64,000 bases of DNA from Chryseobacterium oryzae (GCF_022811665.1 NZ_CP094529.1:2914001-2978000); one strand, 5' to 3'; counted from the stretch's first letter, positions 45,311-54,660 are shown. Numbers and translations: made by a program. Notes: generated from the sequence alone by a model not told the origin.

Positions 45311-47209
45311 TTAGTTTTCGAAATATTTTTGATACCAAAGTTCAAAAGTTACCAGTTGCCAAATTTTTATGCAGTCGAAATCTGTATTTTGATTTTCCCA
45401 CCAATCATCCACCGTTTCTGAATTGAAAAAATTTCTTTTTTTAAGACTATTCAGATTTTCTTCTATAAACGATCTTACTTTTGGCTCGGTTCTGATGAAA
45501 TGAGCCAGCGGAAAAGAAAAACCCCGTTTTGGCATTTGTAAAATCTCCGAAGGAAGATATTTATCGCCCACTTTTCTCAATAAAGGCTTATTAATTTTCC
45601 CATTATAACGCAATTTCTCGGGCAAAGAAGAAACATAATCTATTAAATCATTACTCAGATAAGGATATCGGAACTCTACACCATACTTCATGGCACTCAG
45701 ATCATCTCTGTAGACATGATGAGAAGAGAGAGAATACCTCATATCATATTCAAAAAGTCCTTCGTAATCTTGAGTTTCAGATAGTTTTTTGCTATTTAAA
45801 TCGGTTTCAACAGATTTTAAAATTTCTTCCTTGAAAATGCTTTTAGCTTCCAAAGGCTTCATCCCAACCTGACTTTGCCTGAAAAAATCGAGCATAATAT
45901 CCTGAGAAAAATAATTTTTCACTTTTCTTGAAAAAGAATCATTGGTAAAAATAAAATGACGCACAAAATTGAAATTCTTCATAAAAAGCCATTGATTCAG
46001 CTTTAAAGAATGTGAATATCCGGCAAAAAGTTCATCGGCTCCATTTCCACTTAAAACTACTTTAAAACCAAGCTCTTTAGCATATTCCGCAGCATTCATT
46101 AAAACTTCCAGACTGCTGTAAGGCTCTTCAAAATGCTGTATATTTTCTTTAAGCTTATTTAAAATTTCTTCATCTGAAACTTTTTTCACATCATGAGAAA
46201 CATGGTATTTTTCTGCCAGTAAAGAAGCATTTTTTATTTCGCTTTCCGAAAACTGATAAGAAATGGTAAAAGCATTAATATCTTCTTTAAAACTTTTCGC
46301 TTTTGCGGTAATGAGTGTAGAATCTATTCCTCCGCTCATCATACTAACCACCGGAACATCGGCAAAAAGCTGACTCTGAACACTATTAGAGAGCAAACGG
46401 TCTATACTTTCTACAGCTTCATTTTCGGTAATATTTTCGTTTTTCTGAACAGGAAAATCCCAATACATTTTTTTTGAAAAAGAGAAATCTTTCAAATCAA
46501 CGGTTAAAAAACTTGCAGGTTCTACTGAAAAAATATTCTGAAAACAGGTTTCGGGAGCCAAAGTTGTCTGAAAAAGAAAATTGGTATATACTCCATTCCA
46601 GTTAATTTCAGGTTTTACAAATTCATTTTTCAGAATCGATTTAATTTCTGAAGCCCAGATTAAAGCATAATCTTTTTTATAATAGAACAAGGGCTTTAAT
46701 CCCACTCTGTCTCTTCCAAGAATGAGTTTTTGATGGTCTAAATCTACCAACGCAATTGCGAACATGCCATCCAACTTCTCAAAAACATCCGTTCCCCATT
46801 CCAGATAGGATTTTACGATAACTTCTGTATCAGAATTACTTTCAAACGAATATCCTAAATCTTCAAGCTCTTTTCTTATTTTTTTAAAATTATAAATTTC
46901 TCCGTTGAAGGTAACGGTAACTTTTCTGTCTTCCGAAACCATCGGTTGATGTCCCCTTTCGGACAAATCTAAAATTGAAAGTCGCCGAAATCCTAAGGCA
47001 ATTTTCGAGAAATTTTCATTTAAAAGAGGGTATTTTTCTTTAATTTTTACTGTAGAATCTTTACCAGCAAAGGGATGTCCGGTAACTCCATCTGAAATCC
47101 AAAACCCTTCATCATCCGGACCGCGATGACGAATTGCGTTATTCATCATCAAAATATTTTCAGAAGAAATTTCTTTTTTAAATGAATAATAACCGCAGAT
47201 TCCGCACAT
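45311..47209 (-). CDS. asnB: Asparagine synthase-type glutamine amidotransferase
   Basis: This 632-residue protein has the class II glutaminase domain from MCGICGYY (Cys2 nucleophile), with RHRGPDDEG, RLSILDLSERGHQPM and FNGEIYNFKKIR. The synthetase domain carries SGGIDS near residue 290 and FRYPYLSNDLIDY toward the end. It is of a different subtype from the copy at 21585. Its neighbours are a Wzx-like flippase and a GT4, so it probably amidates a uronic acid in a glycan, as proposed for many AsnB homologues in O-antigen loci. Free asparagine synthesis cannot be excluded. Confidence 0.88.
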   Translation of the reverse strand: MCGICGYYSFKKEISSENILMMNNAIRHRGPDDEGFWISDGVTGHPFAGKDSTVKIKEKYPLLNENFSKIALGFRRLSILDLSERGHQPMVSEDRKVTVTFNGEIYNFKKIRKELEDLGYSFESNSDTEVIVKSYLEWGTDVFEKLDGMFAIALVDLDHQKLILGRDRVGLKPLFYYKKDYALIWASEIKSILKNEFVKPEINWNGVYTNFLFQTTLAPETCFQNIFSVEPASFLTVDLKDFSFSKKMYWDFPVQKNENITENEAVESIDRLLSNSVQSQLFADVPVVSMMSGGIDSTLITAKAKSFKEDINAFTISYQFSESEIKNASLLAEKYHVSHDVKKVSDEEILNKLKENIQHFEEPYSSLEVLMNAAEYAKELGFKVVLSGNGADELFAGYSHSLKLNQWLFMKNFNFVRHFIFTNDSFSRKVKNYFSQDIMLDFFRQSQVGMKPLEAKSIFKEEILKSVETDLNSKKLSETQDYEGLFEYDMRYSLSSHHVYRDDLSAMKYGVEFRYPYLSNDLIDYVSSLPEKLRYNGKINKPLLRKVGDKYLPSEILQMPKRGFSFPLAHFIRTEPKVRSFIEENLNSLKKRNFFNSETVDDWWENQNTDFDCIKIWQLVTFELWYQKYFEN

Positions 47210-47269
47210 ATTTAAGGCTTTTTAGAATGGTAAAAATAAGAATTTAACATTTACTTTTTGTAAGAATCA

Positions 47270-48532
47270 CTAAGCTCTTTTCTTAGAAAAATTGGCAATA
47301 AAAGTTTTTATTTCATCTTTTGAAACGATAAAATCTTTCATCTGAAAATCTGTGGAACGATAAAATTTCCAAAACAGAATTCCGGCAGAAACAATGTAAG
47401 AAAATGTGGTAACCATACACGCTCCTGTAATTCCCCATTTCGGAATAGCGAAAAATGAAAAAGATACAGTAATTAGTAATCCTACAATTGATTTTATATT
47501 TAAAATTCTTAATTCTTTTATGGCAGAAAAATAATAGCCAACCATATCACTTACTGCAATTGCAAAAATCCCGGGACACAGTAAAAGCATAATCTTTTTA
47601 GTTTCACTAAATTCTTTGCCGAAAATTTCTGTGTAAACAAATCCGGGAATAATCATTATACCCAAAATAAAAATGAGCATTAACGAAAACGAAACTTTTA
47701 GTGAAGATTTGGTTTTAAGAATAGAATTTTCTCTGCTACTGCTATTTACCACATCAGAATAAAGCACAACAGCAATACTTCTGGTAATCGTCCAAATGGC
47801 TTCAGAAAAAGTAATTCCTATGGAAAAAATGCCGACTGCAGCAATGCCTTCAAAATATTCCAGAAAATAGAAAGACAGCCGGTAATTCAGAAATTGCACG
47901 AATGCACTGAGCTGGGTTTTCCAACCATAATCTAACATGCTGAAAAACACTTTTTTTGAGAAAGAAAATTCTGAAATTCTACAATTTTTAAGAATCAAAA
48001 AAAGACTCGTTAAAAATAATACTAAAAGGCAAAAAACGTGTGCTAAAAAGTAAACAGAAACATCTTTAAGCTGAACTATATAAATAAGAACTGCAATGAA
48101 TAAAATATGTACAAGTTGCTGCAATACGGTGTATATATTAAAAAGCCGTATGTTTTGTGTTCCTACAAACAGATTGATATTGGTAAAAAGCAAGGAAGAC
48201 AGAACAGAAATTCCGATTAAATAATATAAATATTCTCTCTCAACAGAAATAAAACTAAACAGTAAAGGAATGGCTAAACCAATAATAACCGACCAAACAT
48301 AAGAATATAGTAAAACCTGTTCTATTCTAAATTTTCTCGCAAAATAAGAGGTACTGCTACCCGAAAAAATACTGCTGAAAAAACTAACCAATGCCACATT
48401 TGCCACGACAATAGAAATGGTGCCTTTCCCTTCGCTTCCCCAAATATTGGTGGAAAAGATGACTAAGCCAAAGCTCAGTATCAAAATAAGAAATCTTGAT
48501 ATGAATGTCTGAACAACTTTAAGCTGTTTCAT
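47270..48532 (-). CDS. wzx: Polysaccharide flippase (Wzx/MATE-like, oligosaccharide-lipid exporter)
   Basis: This 420-residue protein has about twelve hydrophobic segments in the MOP superfamily pattern. It has a charged N-terminus, a first segment with FISRFLILILSFGLVIF, and the typical mid-protein loops between helices 6 and 7. Such proteins move lipid-linked oligosaccharides across the inner membrane. The start overlaps the stop of the GT4 gene upstream (ATGA), so the two are translationally coupled. It is the only flippase seen in the window, while the large locus has an ABC exporter instead. Confidence 0.85.
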   Translation of the reverse strand: MKQLKVVQTFISRFLILILSFGLVIFSTNIWGSEGKGTISIVVANVALVSFFSSIFSGSSTSYFARKFRIEQVLLYSYVWSVIIGLAIPLLFSFISVEREYLYYLIGISVLSSLLFTNINLFVGTQNIRLFNIYTVLQQLVHILFIAVLIYIVQLKDVSVYFLAHVFCLLVLFLTSLFLILKNCRISEFSFSKKVFFSMLDYGWKTQLSAFVQFLNYRLSFYFLEYFEGIAAVGIFSIGITFSEAIWTITRSIAVVLYSDVVNSSSRENSILKTKSSLKVSFSLMLIFILGIMIIPGFVYTEIFGKEFSETKKIMLLLCPGIFAIAVSDMVGYYFSAIKELRILNIKSIVGLLITVSFSFFAIPKWGITGACMVTTFSYIVSAGILFWKFYRSTDFQMKDFIVSKDEIKTFIANFSKKRA

Positions 48533-49671
48533 GGTTTGCTTTTAGGTAAAGAATTCCGAATAAAGTTAACGAAAGAATTGCTGATTTTCTTCCAATTATA
48601 ATGATTTAAAAATGATTTTCTTCCGTTAGAAGCATGAAGATCATACAAATGAGGATTTTTGATGTAATTTTCGATGCAAATGGCAATTTCTTCAGAATTT
48701 TTGGGATTTACTAAAAATCCAAAGCCTGAAACATCCAAATGTTGACTTATTCCCTTTAAATTTGAGTAAATAATCGGTTTTCCCGCTCCCATGTAATAAA
48801 AAAGCTTAATCGGTAGCGAATGATGATTTTCAAAATTAAAATTTCTTAAATCGAAACAAATATCTGCTTCTGCAAAAGTTTTGGTAAACGTTTCGAAGTA
48901 AGCTGGTTTATTAATTTCAATATTTTTTACGGAAGATTTCGAAAGAATTTTAGAAAAATATTCTTTGTCGGCTACAGTTCTTGCATAACCTACAATAAGA
49001 ATTTTTATATCAAGCTCCGGGTTTCTTTGCTTGAGAACTTCAATAGTTTCAAAAAAATTCCCAATCCCTTTATCTTCAGAAATGGCTCCTGTATAGCAAA
49101 GGGTAATTTCATTTGGAGTCAGTTTTTTTATATTTTCTGAAACAAATTCCGGGCTCGGATAATACGGCAGGATTATTCTTTTCTTCAATGGAAAAAGATA
49201 TGCCAGAGGAAATTTCTTAGTTCCTTCTCCGAAAATAAAATGATTACTCAGAAATCCTGCGTAACACTGGATAAGAAAAAACTTTAAACCTTGAAAGAAT
49301 TTCTCAAACAAACCGTAAGGCTCTAACATAGACATTGCCGGATACCATTCTGTAATATCATAAACAATGCTTACTTTTTTAGTTTTACTAAAATTTTTAG
49401 CTGCAAATACCGCAATGGGTTCCGAACACAAAATACAGTCTGGCTGAAAAGCTTCGCAAACTTCGATAAATTTTTGAATTTTCTTTTTGGTAGACTGTTG
49501 TAAAATATCAAAAGATTCTATGGTAATTCCATCAATTTCACCTTCAAAAGCTGATGAAAGACTGCAAATTCCCACATCAAACCCATGATTTTTCAGCTCT
49601 TTTGCCTGATGGAAAAAGATTCTGTCATCATTGTAATGATGGGCTGTAGTTAAGAATAAAACTTTTGACAT
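48529..49671 (-). CDS. GT4-like glycosyltransferase
   Basis: This 380-residue GT-B enzyme starts VLFLTTAHHYNDDRIFFHQAKEL, as in GT4 enzymes of polysaccharide clusters. The donor domain carries ITLCYTGAISEDKGIGNFFETIE, IKILIVGYART and KLFYYMGAGKPIIYSNLKG. The expected second Glu of EX7E is replaced or shifted, so the assignment to GT4 is by overall pattern. It is the first gene of the flippase/AsnB cluster and starts about 60 bases after a terminator of the preceding gene. Confidence 0.85.
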   Translation of the reverse strand: MSKVLFLTTAHHYNDDRIFFHQAKELKNHGFDVGICSLSSAFEGEIDGITIESFDILQQSTKKKIQKFIEVCEAFQPDCILCSEPIAVFAAKNFSKTKKVSIVYDITEWYPAMSMLEPYGLFEKFFQGLKFFLIQCYAGFLSNHFIFGEGTKKFPLAYLFPLKKRIILPYYPSPEFVSENIKKLTPNEITLCYTGAISEDKGIGNFFETIEVLKQRNPELDIKILIVGYARTVADKEYFSKILSKSSVKNIEINKPAYFETFTKTFAEADICFDLRNFNFENHHSLPIKLFYYMGAGKPIIYSNLKGISQHLDVSGFGFLVNPKNSEEIAICIENYIKNPHLYDLHASNGRKSFLNHYNWKKISNSFVNFIRNSLPKSKP

Positions 49672-49684
49672 GGAGGAAATTCAT

Positions 49685-49723
49685 AAAAAATCCTCAATAG
49701 TTTATAAACCAAGAGGATTTTTC
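49685..49723 (-). terminator. Intrinsic terminator of the conserved 162-residue protein gene
   Basis: AAAAAATCCTC (49685-49695) pairs with GAGGATTTTT (49713-49722) around a 17-base loop. On the minus strand it ends in a T run and sits just after the stop at 49741. Confidence 0.75.
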
Positions 49724-49740
49724 TTTTATTTTTTTTGAAG

Positions 49741-50229
49741 TTACTTTATTGTAACTGCCCAACTCTTGTTAAACGGCAAGAGGAAATTACCCAAAAACTC
49801 TAAATACGTGTTTTTAGAAAAATCGAAAACTTCTATGTCTTTGGAGATTTCTCCGCTTCTTATTTTGTTTTTAAAGTCTAAAAGCTTCAGTGTTTTTACT
49901 TCTCCATTTTCTACGAAACTTGCTTTCATTCTGTCGAATAATCCCAAATCGTATTCCTCATCAATTTCTCTCATTATTTTCCCTAAAGCATCAATACTGC
50001 ATCCTGAAGCCATTTCTTTTTCTTCATCTACACAGATTACGATAAACTGATTTTTTTCAATTTTAAATGATGAAGAAAGCGGTTTCCCATGAGCCGCCCA
50101 ACCTGCCAAAAAATCGTAAAGCTTTTCGGTAATTACTTTTGCTTCTTTGGTTGTGAAAGGTCTGGATGCGGGATATATTATAACTCTGTAATCGTTAGCT
50201 TCAACAATATTAGAATCTTCAATTTTCAT
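49741..50229 (-). CDS. Conserved Bacteroidota protein often misnamed 'ABC transporter ATPase'
   Basis: This 162-residue protein has the conserved elements YRVIIYPASRPFT, FLAGWAAHGKPLSSSF, FIVICVDE, ASGCSIDALGKIMREIDEEYDLGLFDRM and LDFKNKIRSGEI. Its relatives in Flavobacteriia carry the database name 'ABC transporter ATPase', but no Walker A, signature or Walker B motif is present, so it cannot be an ATPase. A cytoplasmic single-domain protein is likely. The invariant-looking SGCSID with a Cys is the most notable patch. The function is unknown. Confidence 0.8.
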   Translation of the reverse strand: MKIEDSNIVEANDYRVIIYPASRPFTTKEAKVITEKLYDFLAGWAAHGKPLSSSFKIEKNQFIVICVDEEKEMASGCSIDALGKIMREIDEEYDLGLFDRMKASFVENGEVKTLKLLDFKNKIRSGEISKDIEVFDFSKNTYLEFLGNFLLPFNKSWAVTIK

Positions 50230-50240
50230 TGTAAATAATT

Positions 50241-51383
50241 TTAGATAGTAAAATTACGCAATTTTCCTGATTTGGAAACCATTGTATTTTTACTGACTGC
50301 ATAAAGCAAAACTATAAAGAGAAGAATGACAAAACCTATAAAAAACCTAAGATTGGCACTGTCTGGGAAAAACACAAACTTTATATAAATATTCGCATAG
50401 AATAAAACCCCTAAAATACGTGTCCATTTATCTTTGGTAACATAAAATAGAGTTCCCAAAAGAATAATAGAAGCCAAACTTATTTTTTTGAAGTTGATTA
50501 ATTTAATAAAAAGGAAATCTAAATATCTTTTGGCAGTAAAATCTGCATTTTCAGCGGAAATTACAGGTCTCCTGTAAAAAAAGCTGTCGTAGAAAAGATC
50601 TTTCCATCCCGGATAATGGTAATAAGTAATAATAGACAGATAAATTGAAGCCAATACAACCCCTTGAATTATCGCTATGTAATTTATTTTTTTACTCTTA
50701 TATAAGAATTCAAAGACAATTACTGCAAACAGATATGTTCCAGCAAAAAGGATATAATCTGGTCTTATGAGTACACAGCAAACGAGAATAATAAACCGAA
50801 CCCAAATATTCTTATTCTGAAGAACATTTATGGTAAAAAGTAAAGTAAAAATAAAAAGAAAAGTGTCGGGCGTTGGGTTTTCTGCCATACTTTTTACTGG
50901 AGGTAAAGAGAGAATTCCCAGTGAAACTAATGGAGCAAGAAAATATTGGGAAGGAAATAAAAATTTAACCAAATAAAAAAGCAATAATCCTGCAATAAAA
51001 TAAGAAAAAATATTAACTAAAAGCACGGAATGAGGACCGCTAAATCCTATTTTATACAACGCATAAACGGCAACGTTAAAACCTAATTTTATCTGATAAT
51101 AGGGCAATTGCTCATCAAAAGCTTTATAATCTGCCGCAAAAACTTCGTTGGCGTGGTTGTAAGCAACAATATCGTGAAACTCTAGTTCAGAAGCTTCTTT
51201 TTTAATAGAAGAATAAACTATCTGATGTACTTTTTGCGGATTATCCGGATTTTCCCACGAGAGAACACTTCCCAAATATCCGGGCATATCCCAGTCGTAA
51301 ACTCTGTTTTGATAACAAGAATAAGTAAGAAACCCCAAACAGACAATAAAAAAAACAAAGGATAAACCCCATTTTAATTTCAT
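50241..51383 (-). CDS. Multi-pass membrane protein, GT-C-like
   Basis: This 380-residue protein has about nine hydrophobic segments. After the first there is a large external loop beginning YDWDMPGYLGSVLSWENPD, with an acidic pair like the catalytic DxD/DE of GT-C transferases, and then YQIKLGFNVAVYALYKIGFS. PPVKSMAENPTPDTFLFIF lies between helices. A role in adding a sugar from polyprenyl phosphate to a protein or glycan at the periplasmic face is a reasonable guess, not proven. It lies 11 bases before the 162-residue protein gene. Confidence 0.7.
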   Translation of the reverse strand: MKLKWGLSFVFFIVCLGFLTYSCYQNRVYDWDMPGYLGSVLSWENPDNPQKVHQIVYSSIKKEASELEFHDIVAYNHANEVFAADYKAFDEQLPYYQIKLGFNVAVYALYKIGFSGPHSVLLVNIFSYFIAGLLLFYLVKFLFPSQYFLAPLVSLGILSLPPVKSMAENPTPDTFLFIFTLLFTINVLQNKNIWVRFIILVCCVLIRPDYILFAGTYLFAVIVFEFLYKSKKINYIAIIQGVVLASIYLSIITYYHYPGWKDLFYDSFFYRRPVISAENADFTAKRYLDFLFIKLINFKKISLASIILLGTLFYVTKDKWTRILGVLFYANIYIKFVFFPDSANLRFFIGFVILLFIVLLYAVSKNTMVSKSGKLRNFTI

Positions 51384-51416
51384 AAACTCAAGATTTATCC
51401 TTTGCTGAATTTTTAA

Positions 51417-52211
51417 TTACAAATCTTCTGCCTCCGCCAAAAGTTCTACAATATCTTTAACTTCTACTTCGGTATTTTTATTGAAATGCTTTACACCATC
51501 TGTAAGCATAGTGTTACAAAAAGGACATCCGGTAGCAATGACTTTAGGTTCAAAAGAAAGTGCTTCTTCTGTTCTTTCTATATTAATGTCTTTATTACCC
51601 TTTTCGGGTTCTTTAAACATTTGTGCTCCACCAGCTCCACAGCAAAGGCCGTTGGTTTTACAACGTTTCATCTCTACCAATTCTGCATCCAGTTTTTCTA
51701 ATAATACTCTTGGTGCTTCATACTCATTATTGGCTCTTCCTAAATAACAAGGATCATGGAAAGTAATTTTTTTACCTTTGAAAGATCCACCTTCAATCTT
51801 CAGCCTTCCTTCTTCCATAAGTTGTCTTAAAAACTGAGTGTGATGAATCACTTCATATTTTCCTCCTAAACCAGGATATTCATTTTTGAGTGTATTGAAG
51901 CAATGCGGACAAGCGGTAACGATTTTTTTCACTTCGTAGGCATTCAGAATTTCAATATTCGTCATTGCCATCATTTGGAAAATAAATTCATTACCTGCAC
52001 GTTTTGCAGGATCTCCGGTACAACTTTCTTCCTGACCCAGAACAGCAAATTCTACCCCAATTTTATTTAAAATTTTACAAAAAGCTTTAGTAATTTTTTT
52101 AGCACGGTCATCGAAACTTCCCGCACATCCTACCCAAAATAAAACTTCAGGAGACTTACCTTCGGCAGCATAGTCTGCCATTGTTTTTATATTGAAATCC
52201 ATTTTGTTCAA
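51417..52211 (-). CDS. CCG-domain (Fe-S)-binding protein, HdrB/LutA/GlpC-type
   Basis: This 264-residue protein has two cysteine-rich CCG regions: Cys29, Cys64, Cys101 and Cys104, then Cys155, Cys184, Cys190 and Cys191 (GLCCGAGG) with Cys229 and Cys232. Such modules bind Fe-S or non-cubane clusters in heterodisulfide reductase-like and lactate or glycerol-phosphate oxidoreductases. The partner is the membrane-bound 4Fe-4S protein upstream (52291), and the pair probably forms an electron-transfer complex at the inner membrane. An ATG three codons in (52202) is an equally possible start. Confidence 0.85.
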   Translation of the reverse strand: MNKMDFNIKTMADYAAEGKSPEVLFWVGCAGSFDDRAKKITKAFCKILNKIGVEFAVLGQEESCTGDPAKRAGNEFIFQMMAMTNIEILNAYEVKKIVTACPHCFNTLKNEYPGLGGKYEVIHHTQFLRQLMEEGRLKIEGGSFKGKKITFHDPCYLGRANNEYEAPRVLLEKLDAELVEMKRCKTNGLCCGAGGAQMFKEPEKGNKDINIERTEEALSFEPKVIATGCPFCNTMLTDGVKHFNKNTEVEVKDIVELLAEAEDL

Positions 52212-52245
52212 TTTGAAAATGTGAGAATTTGAGAATTTGAAAATG
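52210..52245. repeat. Short degenerate direct repeat
   Basis: ATTTGAAAATG at 52211-52221 and again at 52235-52245 flank GAGAATTTGAG, giving three AATTTGA copies in 30 bases between the two Fe-S genes. A related CAAATTTCAAATT follows near 52264-52276 and could pair with them. The role is unknown. Confidence 0.5.
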
Positions 52246-52290
52246 TTTAGAACAACCAGTTTTCAAATTTCAAATTGATTAATTATCTGA

Positions 52291-53622
52291 TTAGTCTTTT
52301 GCCCAGTTTAGACGATCTGCCTGATTGTATTGCCACGGTGCCGCATTATTTTCAACGTTCGTCATCATGAGATTCAATTCCTGTGGTGCCGCAGATTGTT
52401 CCATCACTAAGAATCTTCTCATTTCGAAAATGATAGAAAGCGGGTCTAAAAGAACAGGACAGGCTTCTGTGCATGCATTACAAGTTGTACATGCCCAAAG
52501 TTCTTCTTTCGTAATATAATCATTCAGCAATTTTTTGCCATCGTCTTCAAACTTCCCGTTTTTATCAATATTCTTACTGACTTCTTCCAAACGGTCTCTC
52601 GTTTTCATTAAAATTAATCTTGGAGATAATTTTTTACCAGTAATATTTGCCGGGCAGACAGAAGTACATCTTCCGCATTCTGTACAAGAGTAAGCATTAA
52701 GCAACTGAACCTGATTTAAATCGAATATATCTTCTGCACCAAATTTTGAAGGTGCTTCTGCATCTGCTTCCGCCGGTGCAGCATAAGGATCTGCATTAGG
52801 ATCCATCATCAACTTAATTTCTTTGGTTACAGAATCCAGATTATTAAACTTTCCATAAGGATTTAAGTTGGCAAACCACGTACTTGGAAATGCCAAAATT
52901 ATATGTAAGTGCTTAGAATAATACAAGTAATTCATAAAGAACAGAATTCCCACAAAGTGAAACCACCAAGCTCCTCTTTCAATAACCATTAAGAAACCAT
53001 CATGAAAACTGAAAATTTCTAAAAACGGAACCAAAGACATTTCGCTTATCGGAAAACTTCCATGTTGTGCTAAAACACCTCTCTGCTGCAAAATGAAATC
53101 TGAAGAATTCATGGTAAAAAAAGCCACCATTAAAGCAAATTCAATTATCAAAATCCAGTTGGCATCTTCTTTTGGCCATCCGAACAGTTCTTTCATGGTT
53201 AATCTCTTAACACCGTAGAAATTTCTTCTGATGAAAAAGATAACCACTCCCACAATTACCAAGAGTGCCAGAACTTCTAAAGTTGCAGTGAAAAAATTGT
53301 AAAAACCATGTCCGAAAACCTGAGCCAAAAAGCGATGCGTTCCGAAGATACCGTCTACAATAATTTCAACCAATTCGATATTAATAATCACAAAACCTAC
53401 ATACACAAAAAGGTGAAGAATACCCGCTACAGGTCTTTTCACCATTCTGCTTTGCCCTAAAGCCACTCGAGCCATAGTTGCCCAACGTTCAGATTTTCTG
53501 TCGGATCTGTTAATCTCTCTTCCTAACCTGATGTTTCTGTAAATTTTCTGCAGACTTTTTGCAAAAAGCCCAAAACCGGCAATAAGTAATATCAGAAATA
53601 AAATATTATCAAGATACTGCAT
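52291..53622 (-). CDS. Membrane-bound 4Fe-4S oxidoreductase subunit (HdrC/NarI-like fusion)
   Basis: This 443-residue protein has about six membrane segments over residues 5-250 with several histidines that could hold haem (for example His70, His240). A soluble part follows with two 4Fe-4S motifs: Cys313, Cys316, Cys319, Cys323 (CTECGRCTSVCP) and Cys378, Cys381, Cys384, Cys388 (CTTCNACTEACP). It likely passes electrons between a quinone and the CCG-domain protein encoded next. The pair beside an MCE gene is common in Flavobacteriia, but its substrate is not established. Confidence 0.85.
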   Translation of the reverse strand: MQYLDNILFLILLIAGFGLFAKSLQKIYRNIRLGREINRSDRKSERWATMARVALGQSRMVKRPVAGILHLFVYVGFVIINIELVEIIVDGIFGTHRFLAQVFGHGFYNFFTATLEVLALLVIVGVVIFFIRRNFYGVKRLTMKELFGWPKEDANWILIIEFALMVAFFTMNSSDFILQQRGVLAQHGSFPISEMSLVPFLEIFSFHDGFLMVIERGAWWFHFVGILFFMNYLYYSKHLHIILAFPSTWFANLNPYGKFNNLDSVTKEIKLMMDPNADPYAAPAEADAEAPSKFGAEDIFDLNQVQLLNAYSCTECGRCTSVCPANITGKKLSPRLILMKTRDRLEEVSKNIDKNGKFEDDGKKLLNDYITKEELWACTTCNACTEACPVLLDPLSIIFEMRRFLVMEQSAAPQELNLMMTNVENNAAPWQYNQADRLNWAKD

Positions 53623-53633
53623 AAAAATAGCTA

Positions 53634-54584
53634 TTAGTCTTTATTGTTTTTTCCAAAAACAGAGAAGTTTAGATATCTCTTAGGATTAGCTTTTAAATCT
53701 TCAATTAAAGAATTTAGATTGGTTGAAGCCGAATTCAGGTTATTGTATAACTGATCGTCTTTCATTATTTTACCTAAACTACCTTCACCTCTGTCGATTC
53801 CTGCAACCACTTTATTAAGTTCTCCTACAGTTTGATCTAAATTGGCAATTGTTTGATTCAATTGTTTGGTATCGATACTTTCAGCAAGATTTCCATATTT
53901 ATCTAATGTTACTTTACCACTTTTCATGGTTACACTTGCTTCATCCAGAACTTTCTGTAATTTAGGATCATTATTTCCTACCAGTTTATTTACGCTTCCG
54001 GCAGTATTTTCTAAAGCACCTACTGTTTTGTTTAGATTATGAAGTAAAACTTTGATTTCTTCTCTGTTCTGTGCATTCATCACCAAATTGGCATTTGCCA
54101 TTAGCGAGTCTACTCTGTACAAAACCGTTTGCAGCTGATCTTTAACCGGACCAACTTGTGAAGAAAGACTGTTCATCATCCCAAGTTTAAATGCTCCCTT
54201 CAAAGTATCTCCATCTTTTGCAGTGGGACCTCCGTAAACAAGATTTACTCTAACTTCCTTACCGGACATTAAACCCGGCTCAAAAATTTCTAAGCTTGAA
54301 TTTTTAGAAAACTCAAAATTATCATCTACGGTAATTTTAACGATAAAATACAGCTTCCCGTCTTTACCTGTCTGCGGGATGATTTTATCTACCTGCCCAA
54401 CTTTTAAACCATTAATGGAAACTGGTGAAGATTGTGCTAAACCTTCAACATTATCATATTTTGCGTAAAAGATATTATCTGTTGTAAAAAGGCTTCTGCC
54501 CTTCATAAACTGGAACAAAATAACAAAGCCGACAATGGCTAAAAGTGCTATTAAACCTGCTTTTAATTCTTTGCTGAATTTCAC
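53634..54584 (-). CDS. MCE domain lipid-transport protein (MlaD-like)
   Basis: This 316-residue protein has one N-terminal membrane anchor (residues 8-25). The MCE domain follows (about 36-115: FYAKYDNVEGLAQSSPVSINGLKVGQVDKI). A long helical tail comes after, with coiled-coil-like LNKTVGALENTAGSVNKLV and TIANLDQTVGELNKVV. MCE proteins form hexameric rings in the periplasm for lipid movement between membranes. Partner ATPase and permease genes are not in this window. It follows ppiD after its terminator and precedes the Fe-S pair by 11 bases. Confidence 0.92.
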   Translation of the reverse strand: MKFSKELKAGLIALLAIVGFVILFQFMKGRSLFTTDNIFYAKYDNVEGLAQSSPVSINGLKVGQVDKIIPQTGKDGKLYFIVKITVDDNFEFSKNSSLEIFEPGLMSGKEVRVNLVYGGPTAKDGDTLKGAFKLGMMNSLSSQVGPVKDQLQTVLYRVDSLMANANLVMNAQNREEIKVLLHNLNKTVGALENTAGSVNKLVGNNDPKLQKVLDEASVTMKSGKVTLDKYGNLAESIDTKQLNQTIANLDQTVGELNKVVAGIDRGEGSLGKIMKDDQLYNNLNSASTNLNSLIEDLKANPKRYLNFSVFGKNNKD

Positions 54585-54660
54585 TTTCTCAATTTTTTCT
54601 AATGTAGCAAATATAGTACATTTATATTAATGTTTTTCTCTATTGCTATGGGTTAAACAT

